Positions 1 to 7,868 of a DNA stretch of 37,674 nt are shown in pieces (position 1 is the first letter of the stretch; each line of letters opens with the position of its first letter). Location of the stretch: positions 285,724 to 323,397 of the forward strand of contig DYJC01000005.1 in assembly GCA_020723305.1 (NCBI GenBank). Reading direction: 5' to 3'. The notes under the pieces are model-generated. The model was not told where the DNA came from and did no database searches. It saw only the letters and a list, made by a program, of their open reading frames with translations. Both the position numbers and the translations under genes were made by a program. The DNA is from Desulfosudis oleivorans (GTDB lineage: Bacteria; Desulfobacterota; Desulfobacteria; Desulfobacterales; SURF-7).

Positions 1-107
1 ATCCCGAAAAAATTTTGGCCATTCTTTCCGATTGCAGTGGCACACAATTTGATCCGGTATATGTCGATGCTTTCCTGGCTCTTTTCAAAGAGGGAAAGAT
101 AAATTGA
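1..107 (+). CDS. HD-GYP domain protein, C-terminal fragment (5' truncated)
   Basis: Only the last 34 or so codons lie in the window; the reading frame uses codons starting at base 3 and ends with TGA at 105-107. The visible residues include CSGTQFDP followed by a helix with VDAFLALF. This matches the usual end of HD-GYP domains, where a G-T-x-F-D-P turn precedes a final V-x-A-F helix. HD-GYP proteins hydrolyse cyclic di-GMP and are often response regulators. The catalytic residues would lie upstream of the window, so activity cannot be judged. The neighbouring PilZ genes make a c-di-GMP role plausible. The fragment is short, so the family call is moderately sure and the full architecture is unknown. 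Confidence 0.6.
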   Translation, partial: PEKILAILSDCSGTQFDPVYVDAFLALFKEGKIN

Positions 108-115
108 TTTGAATA

Positions 116-144
116 TTTACAGATTAAAATTCAAATGATATAAT
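116..144 (+). promoter_or_regulatory. sigma-70-type promoter for the pilZ/che genes
   Basis: TTTACA at 116-121 and a perfect TATAAT at 139-144 are separated by exactly 17 bases, one mismatch from the housekeeping consensus. Transcription would start near 151, about 85 bases before the PilZ gene at 237. It is the only strong housekeeping-type promoter I found in the window. It could drive the downstream PilZ, CheX, CheY and activator genes ahead of the sigma-54 units. Confidence 0.55.
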
Positions 145-236
145 GGCAATTACTAAATACTCATTACCTGTATTGCCAAATAAGCAACGACTATCAACAT
201 TAAAAATATCATCTCTGTATCTATTGTAATTATCCT

Positions 237-869
237 ATGACTATCAAGGATTGGCTGGAAAAAAGAAATAATGTTCGGGCAGCAATTTCTACAAAAGTCA
301 CGATAAAGCTGATTGATAATGATATTGCTCATGATTTATTGCTTACGAAAAAACCGGTTTCTCAGGCAACCAAAAGAGCTGCGTCTGGAAAAGATTTACC
401 AAAGAAAGGGAGTTCAAACAAAAACTCCTTAATAATACCTGATTTTCCTTTTTCATCTGATAATACAGTGAATCCGATGCTCTCTTATCTTGTTGATTCT
501 ATCTTTTTGCTGAATGACAAACTGGATAAAATTATTGAGTTACTGGAAGACAATAAAGGAGAGACCCAAATAGCAGTCAAGGAAACGGTTAATATCAGTG
601 GGACGGGTATGAAAATGATTTTATATGATTCTGTTGAAAAGGGACAAATTCTTAACATATCATTAAATTTACCTGGATTTCCATTGAGTGGTTTCAATAC
701 CTATGGTGAGGTTGTTCATAAAAGAGTAGTTGAAAAAATGGACACGCCTCTTTATGAGGTCGGAGTGAAATTTATCAATATCCTTGAAAAAGAAAGAGAT
801 CTCCTGATTGCATACGCTTTTTCTCAAGAACGGCAAAAAATTAGACAACTAAAAAAGGATATCACATAA
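237..869 (+). CDS. Atypical (split) PilZ domain protein
   Basis: This 210-residue cytoplasmic protein carries the two signatures of c-di-GMP-binding PilZ domains, but far apart. An R-x-x-x-R (R10, R14) lies near the N-terminus and N-x-S-x-x-G (N119-G124, NISGTG) follows about 105 residues later. Canonical PilZ domains separate them by roughly 20-30 residues. The intervening stretch is a Lys/Ser-rich linker (about 36-65) followed by a Leu/Ile-rich helix (about 80-105, with LLNDKLDKIIELLED), which suggests a helical oligomerisation insert as in the tetrameric atypical PilZ group. The C-terminus ends in a charged helix. No good Shine-Dalgarno precedes the ATG; the RxxxR motif right behind it supports this start. 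It probably senses c-di-GMP for motility; its partner is unknown. Confidence 0.65.
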   Translation: MTIKDWLEKRNNVRAAISTKVTIKLIDNDIAHDLLLTKKPVSQATKRAASGKDLPKKGSSNKNSLIIPDFPFSSDNTVNPMLSYLVDSIFLLNDKLDKIIELLEDNKGETQIAVKETVNISGTGMKMILYDSVEKGQILNISLNLPGFPLSGFNTYGEVVHKRVVEKMDTPLYEVGVKFINILEKERDLLIAYAFSQERQKIRQLKKDIT

Positions 870-901
870 CGATCCTTTGCTTCTTTCAGGAACTGATTCA
901 T

Positions 902-1000
902 ATGATATTTGAAAAACATACAGCTAAAGCAAATCTTACCAAGGCACAGTTCATTGTCATAGAATCGATACCGCATTATCAGGGAGAAACATTACCATGA
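902..1000 (+). CDS. Possible 32-residue ORF coupled to the PilZ gene
   Basis: A 32-codon ORF runs from ATG 902 and ends with TGA 998-1000, overlapping the ATG at 997 of the next PilZ gene as ATGA. An AGGA lies about nine bases before its start. The product (starting MIFEKHTAKA) has no recognisable domain. Stop-start overlaps like this are common between real genes in this locus, so it may be a translated coupling ORF or leader. Chance is equally possible for something this short. Confidence 0.22.
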   Translation: MIFEKHTAKANLTKAQFIVIESIPHYQGETLP

Positions 1001-1347
1001 CAGAGGCTGACATGGATCGAAGAAAAAAACTCAGGGTAGACTTTAAAACCAATATCATTTTAAAAACAGATCGATCTGAAATTCACATAGAAGGTAGTTC
1101 AAAGGACTTGAGCCTCAAAGGAATATATATCCACACCCGGGAAGAAACGGCCCTTGGTACAAAATGTCAGATTGAAGTAAATCTAACAGGTATGACGGAA
1201 CCGCTCTCGCTATACATGCAAGGAAAAATAATCCGAAAAGATCTCAATGGTATTGCCGTTGAATTTGACTCCATGGACTTGGATAGTTATACACATCTGA
1301 AAAACATGGTTCGGTATAATACAGCTGATCCTGATGATGTTCATTGA
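997..1347 (+). CDS. PilZ domain protein (single domain)
   Basis: This 116-residue protein is a compact, canonical PilZ domain. RRKKLR at residues 8-13 gives the R-x-x-x-R loop (R9, R13), and D37-L-S-L-K-G42 gives the D-x-S-x-x-G motif on the first barrel strand, followed by GIYI. Strands with KCQIEVNL and GIAVEFD complete the expected beta barrel. Both c-di-GMP-contacting motifs are intact, so ligand binding is likely. It is a stand-alone receptor next to cheX and cheY, suggesting it adjusts motor or chemotaxis output, as YcgR-type proteins do, but it lacks the YcgR N-domain. A GGGAGA lies about ten bases before ATG 997. ATG 1012, just before the RRKK motif, is an alternative start. Confidence 0.85.
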   Translation: MTEADMDRRKKLRVDFKTNIILKTDRSEIHIEGSSKDLSLKGIYIHTREETALGTKCQIEVNLTGMTEPLSLYMQGKIIRKDLNGIAVEFDSMDLDSYTHLKNMVRYNTADPDDVH

Positions 1348-1463
1348 AAAAAATTAGTACATACAGATCCGCTTCTTCTCAGAATATATCATTACACAAC
1401 ACAAAAAAATTTATTTCCATATATTTTCGATTAACAACCAATTGAATCCAGGGAGGCCAGATA

Positions 1464-1925
1464 ATGGACGCTAATCTGATCAATCCATTTATTAATGCGA
1501 CAATGAACGTCCTTGAAACAATGGCATTTATAAAGTGTAAAGCAGAAAAACCTTATCTGAAAAAGGATGATGTGGCTAAAGGCGATGTCACAGGCATTAT
1601 TGGAATTACAGGAGAATCAAATGGAACAATTGCCGTAACCTTTGAAGAAGAAACCATTCTGAAAATTGTATCAAACATGTTCGGGGAAGAAATGAAGCAA
1701 TTAAATAATGAAGTTGCAGATGCTGTTGGCGAACTTACCAACATGATATCCGGACAGGCAAGAAGGGAGCTGGAAGAGAAGGGAAAAGTTTTTGAGGCCG
1801 CCATTCCTTCTGTCGTCTCTGGAAAAAATCACCAGATTACACACTATACAGATGGCCCCAAAATTGCCATTCCATTTATAACAGATGGAGGTCGGTTCAC
1901 AATAGAAGTCTGCCTTGAGAGTTAA
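1464..1925 (+). CDS. cheX: Chemotaxis protein CheX (CheY-P phosphatase)
   Basis: This 153-residue CheX/CheC-family protein dephosphorylates CheY-P. The signature E-x-x-N of the active helix is seen as E90-L-T-N93 in AVGELTNMISGQAR. In CheX this Glu/Asn pair positions water for attack on the aspartyl phosphate. A single signature helix and the short length fit CheX rather than CheC, which has two. The C-terminal part with IPFITDGGRFTIEV forms the last strands of the fold. A strong AGGGAGG lies about nine bases before the ATG. It stands 161 bases before cheY, its presumed substrate. Confidence 0.88.
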   Translation: MDANLINPFINATMNVLETMAFIKCKAEKPYLKKDDVAKGDVTGIIGITGESNGTIAVTFEEETILKIVSNMFGEEMKQLNNEVADAVGELTNMISGQARRELEEKGKVFEAAIPSVVSGKNHQITHYTDGPKIAIPFITDGGRFTIEVCLES

Positions 1926-2086
1926 CGGTCGGAAAATCAGCTAAATGGCAAATAGTACTTTCAATAAAGGCACATAGATTAAGTCAATAATATATGTTTT
2001 CCATATTTCCCATAAGATGAATAATCAAAAAAAAACAGCGCCGAGTATTTTTCTATATTCATCAGAATGAAAGGAGAAAAAACCAG

Positions 2087-2461
2087 ATGGATCGATCTAT
2101 CAAGATTCTAATTGTTGATGATTTCGCTACCATGCGTCGAATTCTCAAGAATATCTTAAAGCAACTGGGGTTTGTAAATATCACGGAGGCTGACGATGGT
2201 ACCACAGCCCTTGAACAGCTGAAAAGCGGTCACTTTGACCTGATCATCTCAGATTGGAATATGCCGAAAATGACAGGACTTGAACTTCTTAAAACCGTTC
2301 GCGGAATGAATGATATAAAAAGCATACCGTTTTTAATGGTTACAGCAGAAGCTCAAAAACAGAATGTAATTAGCGCAGTGCAAGCGGGTGTATCCAATTA
2401 CGTAGTCAAACCATTTACCGCCGAACAGATATCGGATAAATTAGAAAAAATATTGAAATGA
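2087..2461 (+). CDS. cheY: Chemotaxis response regulator CheY
   Basis: This is a 124-residue stand-alone receiver domain, the length of classical CheY. All key residues are present: the acidic pair D11-D12 (ILIVDD), phosphoacceptor D56 in IISDWNMP, T86 in MVTAE, the switch aromatic Y105 and K108 in YVVKP. DWNMPKMTGLELL is the form typical of motor-binding CheY proteins. Phospho-CheY would bind FliM (27256-28233) and possibly the multi-motif protein at the window's end. AAAGGAG lies just upstream of the ATG. The stop overlaps the next gene's start (ATGA at 2458-2461), so the activator that follows is translationally coupled. Confidence 0.93.
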   Translation: MDRSIKILIVDDFATMRRILKNILKQLGFVNITEADDGTTALEQLKSGHFDLIISDWNMPKMTGLELLKTVRGMNDIKSIPFLMVTAEAQKQNVISAVQAGVSNYVVKPFTAEQISDKLEKILK

Positions 2462-3450
2462 TATCCCATGCTGGTAACAAAGATTTCAGGTCTCAGGCAT
2501 TTATCGGAAACAGCCCTGAAATTCTGAATATATTGAATATCGTAGATAAAGTGGCAGATGAAGATGCGACGATTCTCATAACCGGTGAAAGTGGAACAGG
2601 AAAAGAGTTAATCGCCAAAGAGGTTCATAAAAAAAGTAGCAGACGATCAGAACCACTCATCACGGTTAATTGCGGAGCGATCCCTTTTGAGCTGTTGGAA
2701 AGTGAACTATTCGGGCATGAAAAGGGAGCATTTACAGGGGCACATCGTGAACGAATCGGTCGTTTTGAATTGGCAAATAACGGAACGATTTTTCTTGATG
2801 AAATTGGTGATGTTAGTCCTGAAATACAAGTCAAACTACTCCGGGTATTACAAGAACACAGCTTCGAACGAATTGGCAGTACCCAAACAATCTCCGTCAA
2901 TATCAGAATCATTGCAGCCACAAATAAAAATCTTGATCACGCCATTGCAGAAGGAAAGTTCCGTGAAGATCTTTTTTATCGATTAAGTGTGATACCAATC
3001 AAAATGCCTCCCCTTCGTGATCGGAAATCCGACATCCCACTTTTAGTGAATCACTTCCTCGAAAAGTTTCAAGCAATAAGGAATACTAAGGAAAAAAAAT
3101 TTTCAAGCGAGGCCATGGAAGTGCTCATTCAATACAACTGGCCGGGAAATATCAGAGAGCTTGAAAATTTGATTGAACGCCTCTCTGTTCTTGTGGATAA
3201 AAGCGTTTTCGATGTATCGGACCTGCCTGAAAATTTTTTACACAAAAAACAAGAGGAATTAAAAAAATCCGTGTCTCGATTAAAAAAAGATATTGGATTC
3301 AATGATGCTGTTGAGCAATACCAGCAGCACCTTATTTTACAGGCCCTTAAAAATACAGACGGAGTGAAATCAAAAGCTGCAGAATTGTTAAAAATCAATC
3401 GAACCACTCTGGTTGAAAAAATTAAAAAAATGAACATAAAACAAAATTAA
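2458..3450 (+). CDS. Sigma-54-dependent activator lacking a receiver domain
   Basis: This 330-residue AAA+ activator of the NtrC/PspF type begins almost directly with its ATPase domain. Walker A is GESGTGKE (43-50), the sigma-54-contacting loop is a canonical GAFTGA (90-95), Walker B is IFLDEI (about 111-116), and an [10 protein letters not shown] helix lies near 230. The C-terminus carries a Fis-type helix-turn-helix (about 285-328, [19 protein letters not shown]). There is no receiver or other sensory domain; only about 15 residues precede the GNSPEI box. It may therefore be constitutively competent, or controlled by a partner as PspF is by PspA. Overlap with cheY by ATGA implies co-translation. 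It is a good candidate for the master activator of the sigma-54 promoters here, though that is inference. Confidence 0.9.
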   Translation: MISHAGNKDFRSQAFIGNSPEILNILNIVDKVADEDATILITGESGTGKELIAKEVHKKSSRRSEPLITVNCGAIPFELLESELFGHEKGAFTGAHRERIGRFELANNGTIFLDEIGDVSPEIQVKLLRVLQEHSFERIGSTQTISVNIRIIAATNKNLDHAIAEGKFREDLFYRLSVIPIKMPPLRDRKSDIPLLVNHFLEKFQAIRNTKEKKFSSEAMEVLIQYNWPGNIRELENLIERLSVLVDKSVFDVSDLPENFLHKKQEELKKSVSRLKKDIGFNDAVEQYQQHLILQALKNTDGVKSKAAELLKINRTTLVEKIKKMNIKQN

Positions 3451-3452
3451 TA

Positions 3453-3564
3453 GAGCCAATTTCAAAACGATTATAAAGCGTCACACCGGCGAAAGTCAGT
3501 GCTCAAAAAATACTGGATTTTCGTTTTTGCCGGAACTACAACAAGAGACTTTTGAAATTGGCTC
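3453..3564 (+). repeat. Nested inverted-repeat (REP/MITE-like) element
   Basis: Perfect 15-base outer inverted repeats, GAGCCAATTTCAAAA (3453-3467) and its complement (3550-3564), enclose a second imperfect palindrome. Its arms are CCGGCGAAA (3486-3494) with CAGT (3497-3500), and ACTG (3512-3515) with TTTTTGCCGG (3524-3533). It begins two bases after the activator's stop codon. The inner CCGGCRAAA...CAGT arms resemble widespread intergenic REP-like palindromes of proteobacteria. It contains no gene and could act as a transcription terminator or RNA-stability element. No target-site duplication is obvious. Confidence 0.7.
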
Positions 3565-3774
3565 AATATACTGCCAAAAAAAATGGTGCCAAATTCTTGA
3601 CTGTTTCAGCAGAACATCTTCATGATTTCCGTTCTCTTTCTCCTTGTCGGAAATGACATGCATCACCGAACCTATCCTCAGACCCATCCAAATCCCTTTG
3701 TTATTCAGGATGTGAACTCCCTCTATATTAGGGTTTACATCAATTATCCCTTTTTTATTCGACAATAAATAATA
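3565..3774. other. Gene-free stretch upstream of a sigma-54 promoter
   Basis: This AT-rich stretch lies between the inverted-repeat element and the -24/-12 promoter at 3775. I see no convincing coding region; a 95-codon minus-strand frame across 3496-3783 runs through the repeat and has no recognisable product. It is the expected place for activator-binding (enhancer) sites, but I cannot name one by eye. Confidence 0.4.
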
Positions 3775-3791
3775 TTGGCACACTGTTTGCT
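3775..3791 (+). promoter_or_regulatory. Sigma-54 (-24/-12) promoter of the TPR/activator unit
   Basis: TTGGCACACTGTTTGCT has GG at 3777-3778 and GC at 3789-3790, exactly 12 bases apart, and matches TGGCAC-N5-TTGCW at every conserved position. Transcription would begin near 3802, giving a leader of about 110 bases before the TPR gene. A 13-codon ORF (ATG 3875) within that leader ends by overlapping the TPR start. Confidence 0.88.
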
Positions 3792-3912
3792 AATCTAAAA
3801 ACGCAACTGATTATTCTATATCAACATACCTAATACGAGTACCAAAAATCATCGAAACACGGCGAAAAGCAACCATGAAATTAATCCTTCCTTATTTAAA
3901 TATCGAAAGGTT

Positions 3913-6459
3913 ATGATGTTTTTGAGTTTTTCAAAAACCAAACGGCTCTTGATCCCGATTTCACAGGGGTTGCTTTTTTTCGTGCAGCTCACCACATGTT
4001 TCAGCCTTGGTTTCGCAGCCCCTCGTCAAAATGTTATCAACCAAATCCGACTTCATGATTTCCCGCAGAGGATGTACCTTAACCTCAATCAACAATCTCT
4101 CTATAAAATCATTCAGGTTGAAAAAAATGAAATGATCATTGCCTTTAAAGATGTCGGCATCGCGGATAACATCATAAAAAAGGGTTCCGCCTCCTCTTTT
4201 ATTCAAAACATCCGAATTGAAAAACTCCAAAACAATGTAACCATGCTCGTGATAAAAACCACACCGGAATTAAAAAAAACAGATGCTGATTGGGATGGTT
4301 TGTCCAATACACTTATTGTAAATTTCTATTTCGAAAAACTGAAACAGAAACACAAGAAAAGAAAACCTCTGAAAAAGAAACCTGATGAGAAACATACAAT
4401 CTACAAAAATCAATCTGATTCAGATAAACCAAAGGAAATCAGTAAGGCGTCTGCCTCCATAAATAAAGAAATCATTGAGGAACCTCCATCGATAAAAGAA
4501 GAAGTCAACCCGGATCCACCTTCAGATCTTAGTGGCGGCAGAATTGATGATATATTAATCGAGTTATCAACAGAAAGCTGCTTGGCAAAATCGGAATTTA
4601 AAAAAATTTTTGATGAATTGACAAATGGCGACTGGAAGTCAGCTGAGAATGCGTTAAACGGTTTCCTAAAAACAAACGCTATCGAAACCTGCAAGGAGCT
4701 ATCCTATTTTTTAAGAGCCTATTGTTCCTATAAACAAACAGATTCCGATAAAGAAGAAAGCGTATTGGAATCAATTTCGATTTGTCAGGAAGCGGTCAAT
4801 TATTTTCCAGATTCAAAATATCAACCCTATGGAATGGCAATTCTCGGAAAGCAATATCTCAAGTTAAACAGCATTGCAGAAGCAAAAGGTTATTTTAAAA
4901 TTGTATTGGACAAGTACCCGCAATACAGAGGCACACCGGAAATCATTTTTGAACTCGGAATTCTTGATCAGAATGCAAATTATTCCCGAAGTGCCATCGA
5001 ACATTTTCAAAAAATTCTCTCAAATTACCCGAAAAGTGTTTTAGTGGCAGACGCAAATCTTGAACTGGGAAAGACTCTTTTCAAAATGAATAATTTTTCA
5101 AAGGCAATAGAACATCTCAACTTTATCATCAAGGAACACCCTCAAGTAATATATGATTCCTTTGAAGTACTACTCTATATCGGTAACAGCTATTATCATA
5201 TGGGTAACTACAAGGAGGCCAGAAAGATATTGGAAAAAGCATATAATCTTTTTCCGGAAATAGATTCAAGTCATATTGTACTGACCCGAATTGCAGATAC
5301 ACTGGCGGATGAAAACCAAAATGAAAAAGCCAAAAAATTGTATCAATTGGTGATCAATAAGTATCCTGGATCAGATGGATTTGTGATCAGTTCCGTCCGA
5401 CTTGCCAAATACCTTGCAACCAGAGAAGAAAAGGAAAAAATTTATAACCATATTATTGAAAATTATCCGGAAAATCCGATGGCGAACCTGGCCAGGCTGC
5501 GAATTGCTGAAATCCAAAACAAGGCCGGTGAATATAAGCAATCCATTGAAACGATAAACGAGATCTTTCTGAATAATCCCCAGGCGCTAAAACAAGAGGC
5601 CCTTTTCCTGAAACAAAATTCTTTTGAATCCTTATTTAAATGGATGCTTGAAAAGGGAAACTATCCTGAAGTGCTGTCCATGTATGAAAAGGATAAACGA
5701 TCTCTTGACACGTATGAAAATCCAAACCTCTTCTCCCTGGTTGGAGAATCTTACTTTCAAGGGCATTTATATGAAGGTGCAGCCAAACTTCTCCTGGAGG
5801 CGGAAAATCAAACAAGAGACACAAAAAAACCGGATAAATACACTTATATGTTGGGTGTTGCACTGCAAGAGTCGGGCAACACGGAAAAATCGTTAACGCA
5901 TTTGAATCGATATACCAAGGAAAACCCCAATAGCGAATTTACTTCCGATGCTTTTCGGAGGATTGCGAGAATTGAAAATCTAAAAAAGAACACTCAAAAG
6001 GTATCTCAATCTTTACAAACCGCATTTGATCGGAGCCAGAGTGAAATTGAGAAAGCAGATATTCTGATAGAGCATTCGAACGTATATATGAAAAACAACC
6101 AATATAAGGAAAGCTCAACTGCTCTGATAAAAGCAATCAACATTTTATCTTCATCACCGAAAAGTGATAAGGCCATGATATTGACAGCCTATAGAGAACT
6201 AGGAAAATCGTATATGGTTCTAAATGAATTCCTCAAGGCTGCAGATGCCTTTGCCATGGCCCTCAAATTCACGGAAGCGGATGAAGATCAAATTGGTTTA
6301 AATTATTTGTTAGGAGAGTCCTTTTCCAAAGGCAACCATCTGCAAGAAGCATCCAAGGCATATCAAAATGTTGTTTCTTCAGGTGACTCCTTTTGGAGCA
6401 AGCTTGCATCAGAAAAACTGAAAGGTCTACAGATCAACGAAAAAATAAAAAATACATGA
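3913..6459 (+). CDS. Secreted tetratricopeptide-repeat protein
   Basis: This 848-residue protein has an N-terminal signal sequence (about 1-36, hydrophobic core LLIPISQGLLFFVQL, likely cleaved near GFAA). A beta-rich domain of about 100 residues follows, then a Lys/Glu/Pro-rich linker (about 140-210) and many TPR helices from about 225 to the end. Typical TPR pieces are AKGYFKIVLDKYPQ, AIEHFQKILSNYPK and ARKILEKAYNLFP. The layout suggests a periplasmic scaffold. Its place directly behind a sigma-54 promoter and ATGA-coupled to an activator gene implies a flagellar role, perhaps in assembly or stability, but I do not recognise a named family member. GAAAGG lies upstream; ATG 3913 and ATG 3916 are both possible starts. 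The N-domain could be AMIN-like; unproven. Confidence 0.75.
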   Translation: MMFLSFSKTKRLLIPISQGLLFFVQLTTCFSLGFAAPRQNVINQIRLHDFPQRMYLNLNQQSLYKIIQVEKNEMIIAFKDVGIADNIIKKGSASSFIQNIRIEKLQNNVTMLVIKTTPELKKTDADWDGLSNTLIVNFYFEKLKQKHKKRKPLKKKPDEKHTIYKNQSDSDKPKEISKASASINKEIIEEPPSIKEEVNPDPPSDLSGGRIDDILIELSTESCLAKSEFKKIFDELTNGDWKSAENALNGFLKTNAIETCKELSYFLRAYCSYKQTDSDKEESVLESISICQEAVNYFPDSKYQPYGMAILGKQYLKLNSIAEAKGYFKIVLDKYPQYRGTPEIIFELGILDQNANYSRSAIEHFQKILSNYPKSVLVADANLELGKTLFKMNNFSKAIEHLNFIIKEHPQVIYDSFEVLLYIGNSYYHMGNYKEARKILEKAYNLFPEIDSSHIVLTRIADTLADENQNEKAKKLYQLVINKYPGSDGFVISSVRLAKYLATREEKEKIYNHIIENYPENPMANLARLRIAEIQNKAGEYKQSIETINEIFLNNPQALKQEALFLKQNSFESLFKWMLEKGNYPEVLSMYEKDKRSLDTYENPNLFSLVGESYFQGHLYEGAAKLLLEAENQTRDTKKPDKYTYMLGVALQESGNTEKSLTHLNRYTKENPNSEFTSDAFRRIARIENLKKNTQKVSQSLQTAFDRSQSEIEKADILIEHSNVYMKNNQYKESSTALIKAINILSSSPKSDKAMILTAYRELGKSYMVLNEFLKAADAFAMALKFTEADEDQIGLNYLLGESFSKGNHLQEASKAYQNVVSSGDSFWSKLASEKLKGLQINEKIKNT

Positions 6460-7826
6460 ATAATCCGAAAATTCTCATCATTGAAAAAAATATCCGGGAA
6501 CGTGCCCAATTTTGCAATCTACTTGAAAATTGGGGATATTATGTCACTACTTCCCATGATGGAGAAGATGCACTGGCAAAAATTCATTCCGAGGAATTTC
6601 ATCTGGTTATTTCTGATTTTATGTTACCAGGAGGATTAAACGGTGTTGATCTGATTCAAAGTATCCATTCTGTAAGTGATAAAACCCGCATTCTATTCAT
6701 TTCTTTGGAAAGCTCCGTGAAAAACGCTGTGGATGCCATGAAAGCCGGCGCCATCGACTATCTAGTAAAACCCGTTGACGAAGCTCTAATCCAACACATT
6801 CTTGAAAAGAATCTGCATGAGAATCCAACTGAAAACAATTCACCCAATCAGAAACAAAATGGCAAGGTAACCATTGTTACCAAAAATCAAACCATAATGC
6901 ATCTGCTCGATTTATCAAAGCAGGTTGCGAAAAGTACCGCGTCCGTGTTCATTCAGGGAGAAAGCGGAACAGGAAAAGAACTGTTTGCACGTTTTATTCA
7001 TGACTGTAGTAATCGGGAAAAAGGGCCCTTTGTGGCCGTAAACTGCGCTGCTCTTCCTGAGTCACTCCTTGAGAGTGAATTGTTTGGACATGAAAAAGGT
7101 TCTTTCACCGGTGCAGTATCTCAAAAACCAGGCAAGTTTGAATTAGCAGATAAAGGGACAATACTGCTGGATGAAATAACGGAAATGCAGCTCCACCTCC
7201 AGTCCAAACTTTTACGAATCATCCAGGAGCATGAGGTGGACAGGGTTGGTGGACTGAAACCCGTAAAAATTGATGTCCGCATCATCGCAACCAGCAATCG
7301 AAACATTGCCCAGTCGATCAAAGAAGGAAAATTCAGAGAAGATCTTTATTTTCGGTTGAATACAATTCCCCTCACCATTCCACCACTGAGAAAAAGGCCG
7401 GAAGATATTGAGCCACTCGCATTGTTTTTCATTCATAAATATAACCGAGTCGACGGACGAAATGTCAAAACTTTGACTAAATCTGCTCTGAATACTCTAC
7501 AAAATCTACAACTTAACGGAAACGTCAGAGAACTGGAAAATATTATTCAGCGCGCGGTATTGCTTTCAGACAATGAGACCATTCAGGAAAAGGATCTTTT
7601 TCTTGAAAACCATGATCCGACTTTCCCGGACAACCCTCAAAACACGGAAGAACCAGCCGCCAACAGGATTGCCGTACCCCTGAAAGATATTGAAAAAAAG
7701 ATGATATTCCAAACGCTTGACCAAACCAAGGGCAATCGAACACATGCTGCAAAAATACTGGGTATCAGTGTTCGAACTCTCAGAAATAAATTAAATGAAT
7801 ACCGGGAAATAATGGAAGTCCTGTAA
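6456..7826 (+). CDS. Sigma-54 response regulator (FlrC/FlgR-like)
   Basis: This 456-residue NtrC-family regulator consists of a receiver (1-115), AAA+ domain (about 130-370) and C-terminal Fis-type helix-turn-helix (HAAKILGISVRTLRNKLNEY). ATG 6456 overlaps the TPR stop as ATGA; an in-frame start at 6393 lies inside the TPR gene and is unlikely. The receiver keeps phosphoacceptor D54 (VISDFMLPG), S83 and K105, but the acidic pair normally seen at the first loop is E10-K11, so Mg2+ binding and phosphorylation may be altered. Walker A is GESGTGKE (168-175). The sigma-54 loop reads GSFTGA (215-220) instead of GAFTGA. The gene lies immediately before the flgB sigma-54 promoter and probably activates hook-basal-body genes. 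No partner histidine kinase is in the window. Confidence 0.88.
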   Translation: MNNPKILIIEKNIRERAQFCNLLENWGYYVTTSHDGEDALAKIHSEEFHLVISDFMLPGGLNGVDLIQSIHSVSDKTRILFISLESSVKNAVDAMKAGAIDYLVKPVDEALIQHILEKNLHENPTENNSPNQKQNGKVTIVTKNQTIMHLLDLSKQVAKSTASVFIQGESGTGKELFARFIHDCSNREKGPFVAVNCAALPESLLESELFGHEKGSFTGAVSQKPGKFELADKGTILLDEITEMQLHLQSKLLRIIQEHEVDRVGGLKPVKIDVRIIATSNRNIAQSIKEGKFREDLYFRLNTIPLTIPPLRKRPEDIEPLALFFIHKYNRVDGRNVKTLTKSALNTLQNLQLNGNVRELENIIQRAVLLSDNETIQEKDLFLENHDPTFPDNPQNTEEPAANRIAVPLKDIEKKMIFQTLDQTKGNRTHAAKILGISVRTLRNKLNEYREIMEVL

Positions 7827-7843
7827 TCGGCACACTATTTGCT
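7827..7843 (+). promoter_or_regulatory. Sigma-54 (-24/-12) promoter of the flgB operon
   Basis: TCGGCACACTATTTGCT starts directly after the activator's TAA (7824-7826). GG at 7829-7830 and GC at 7841-7842 are 12 bases apart, with the conserved GCAC and TTGCT. Transcription would start near 7854, only about 15 bases before the likely flgB ATG at 7869, so the leader holds little more than the AGGAG ribosome site. Confidence 0.82.
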
Positions 7844-7868
7844 TTTTTAACTACATCAGGAGATGGCT

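Noticed and set aside
941..958. sigma-54-like AAGGCACAGTTCATTGTC before the second PilZ gene
   Set aside because: The GG to downstream block spacing is one base off and the TTGC reads TTGT, so it does not meet the invariant 12-base GG/GC rule.
3496..3783. 95-codon minus-strand ORF
   Set aside because: It runs through the inverted-repeat element and overlaps the sigma-54 promoter at 3775; no domain, ribosome site or promoter supports it.
6393..6455. Longer start for the second activator (ATG 6393)
   Set aside because: The extra 21 residues lie inside the TPR gene and are unlike any receiver N-terminus; ATG 6456 starts the receiver and overlaps the TPR stop.
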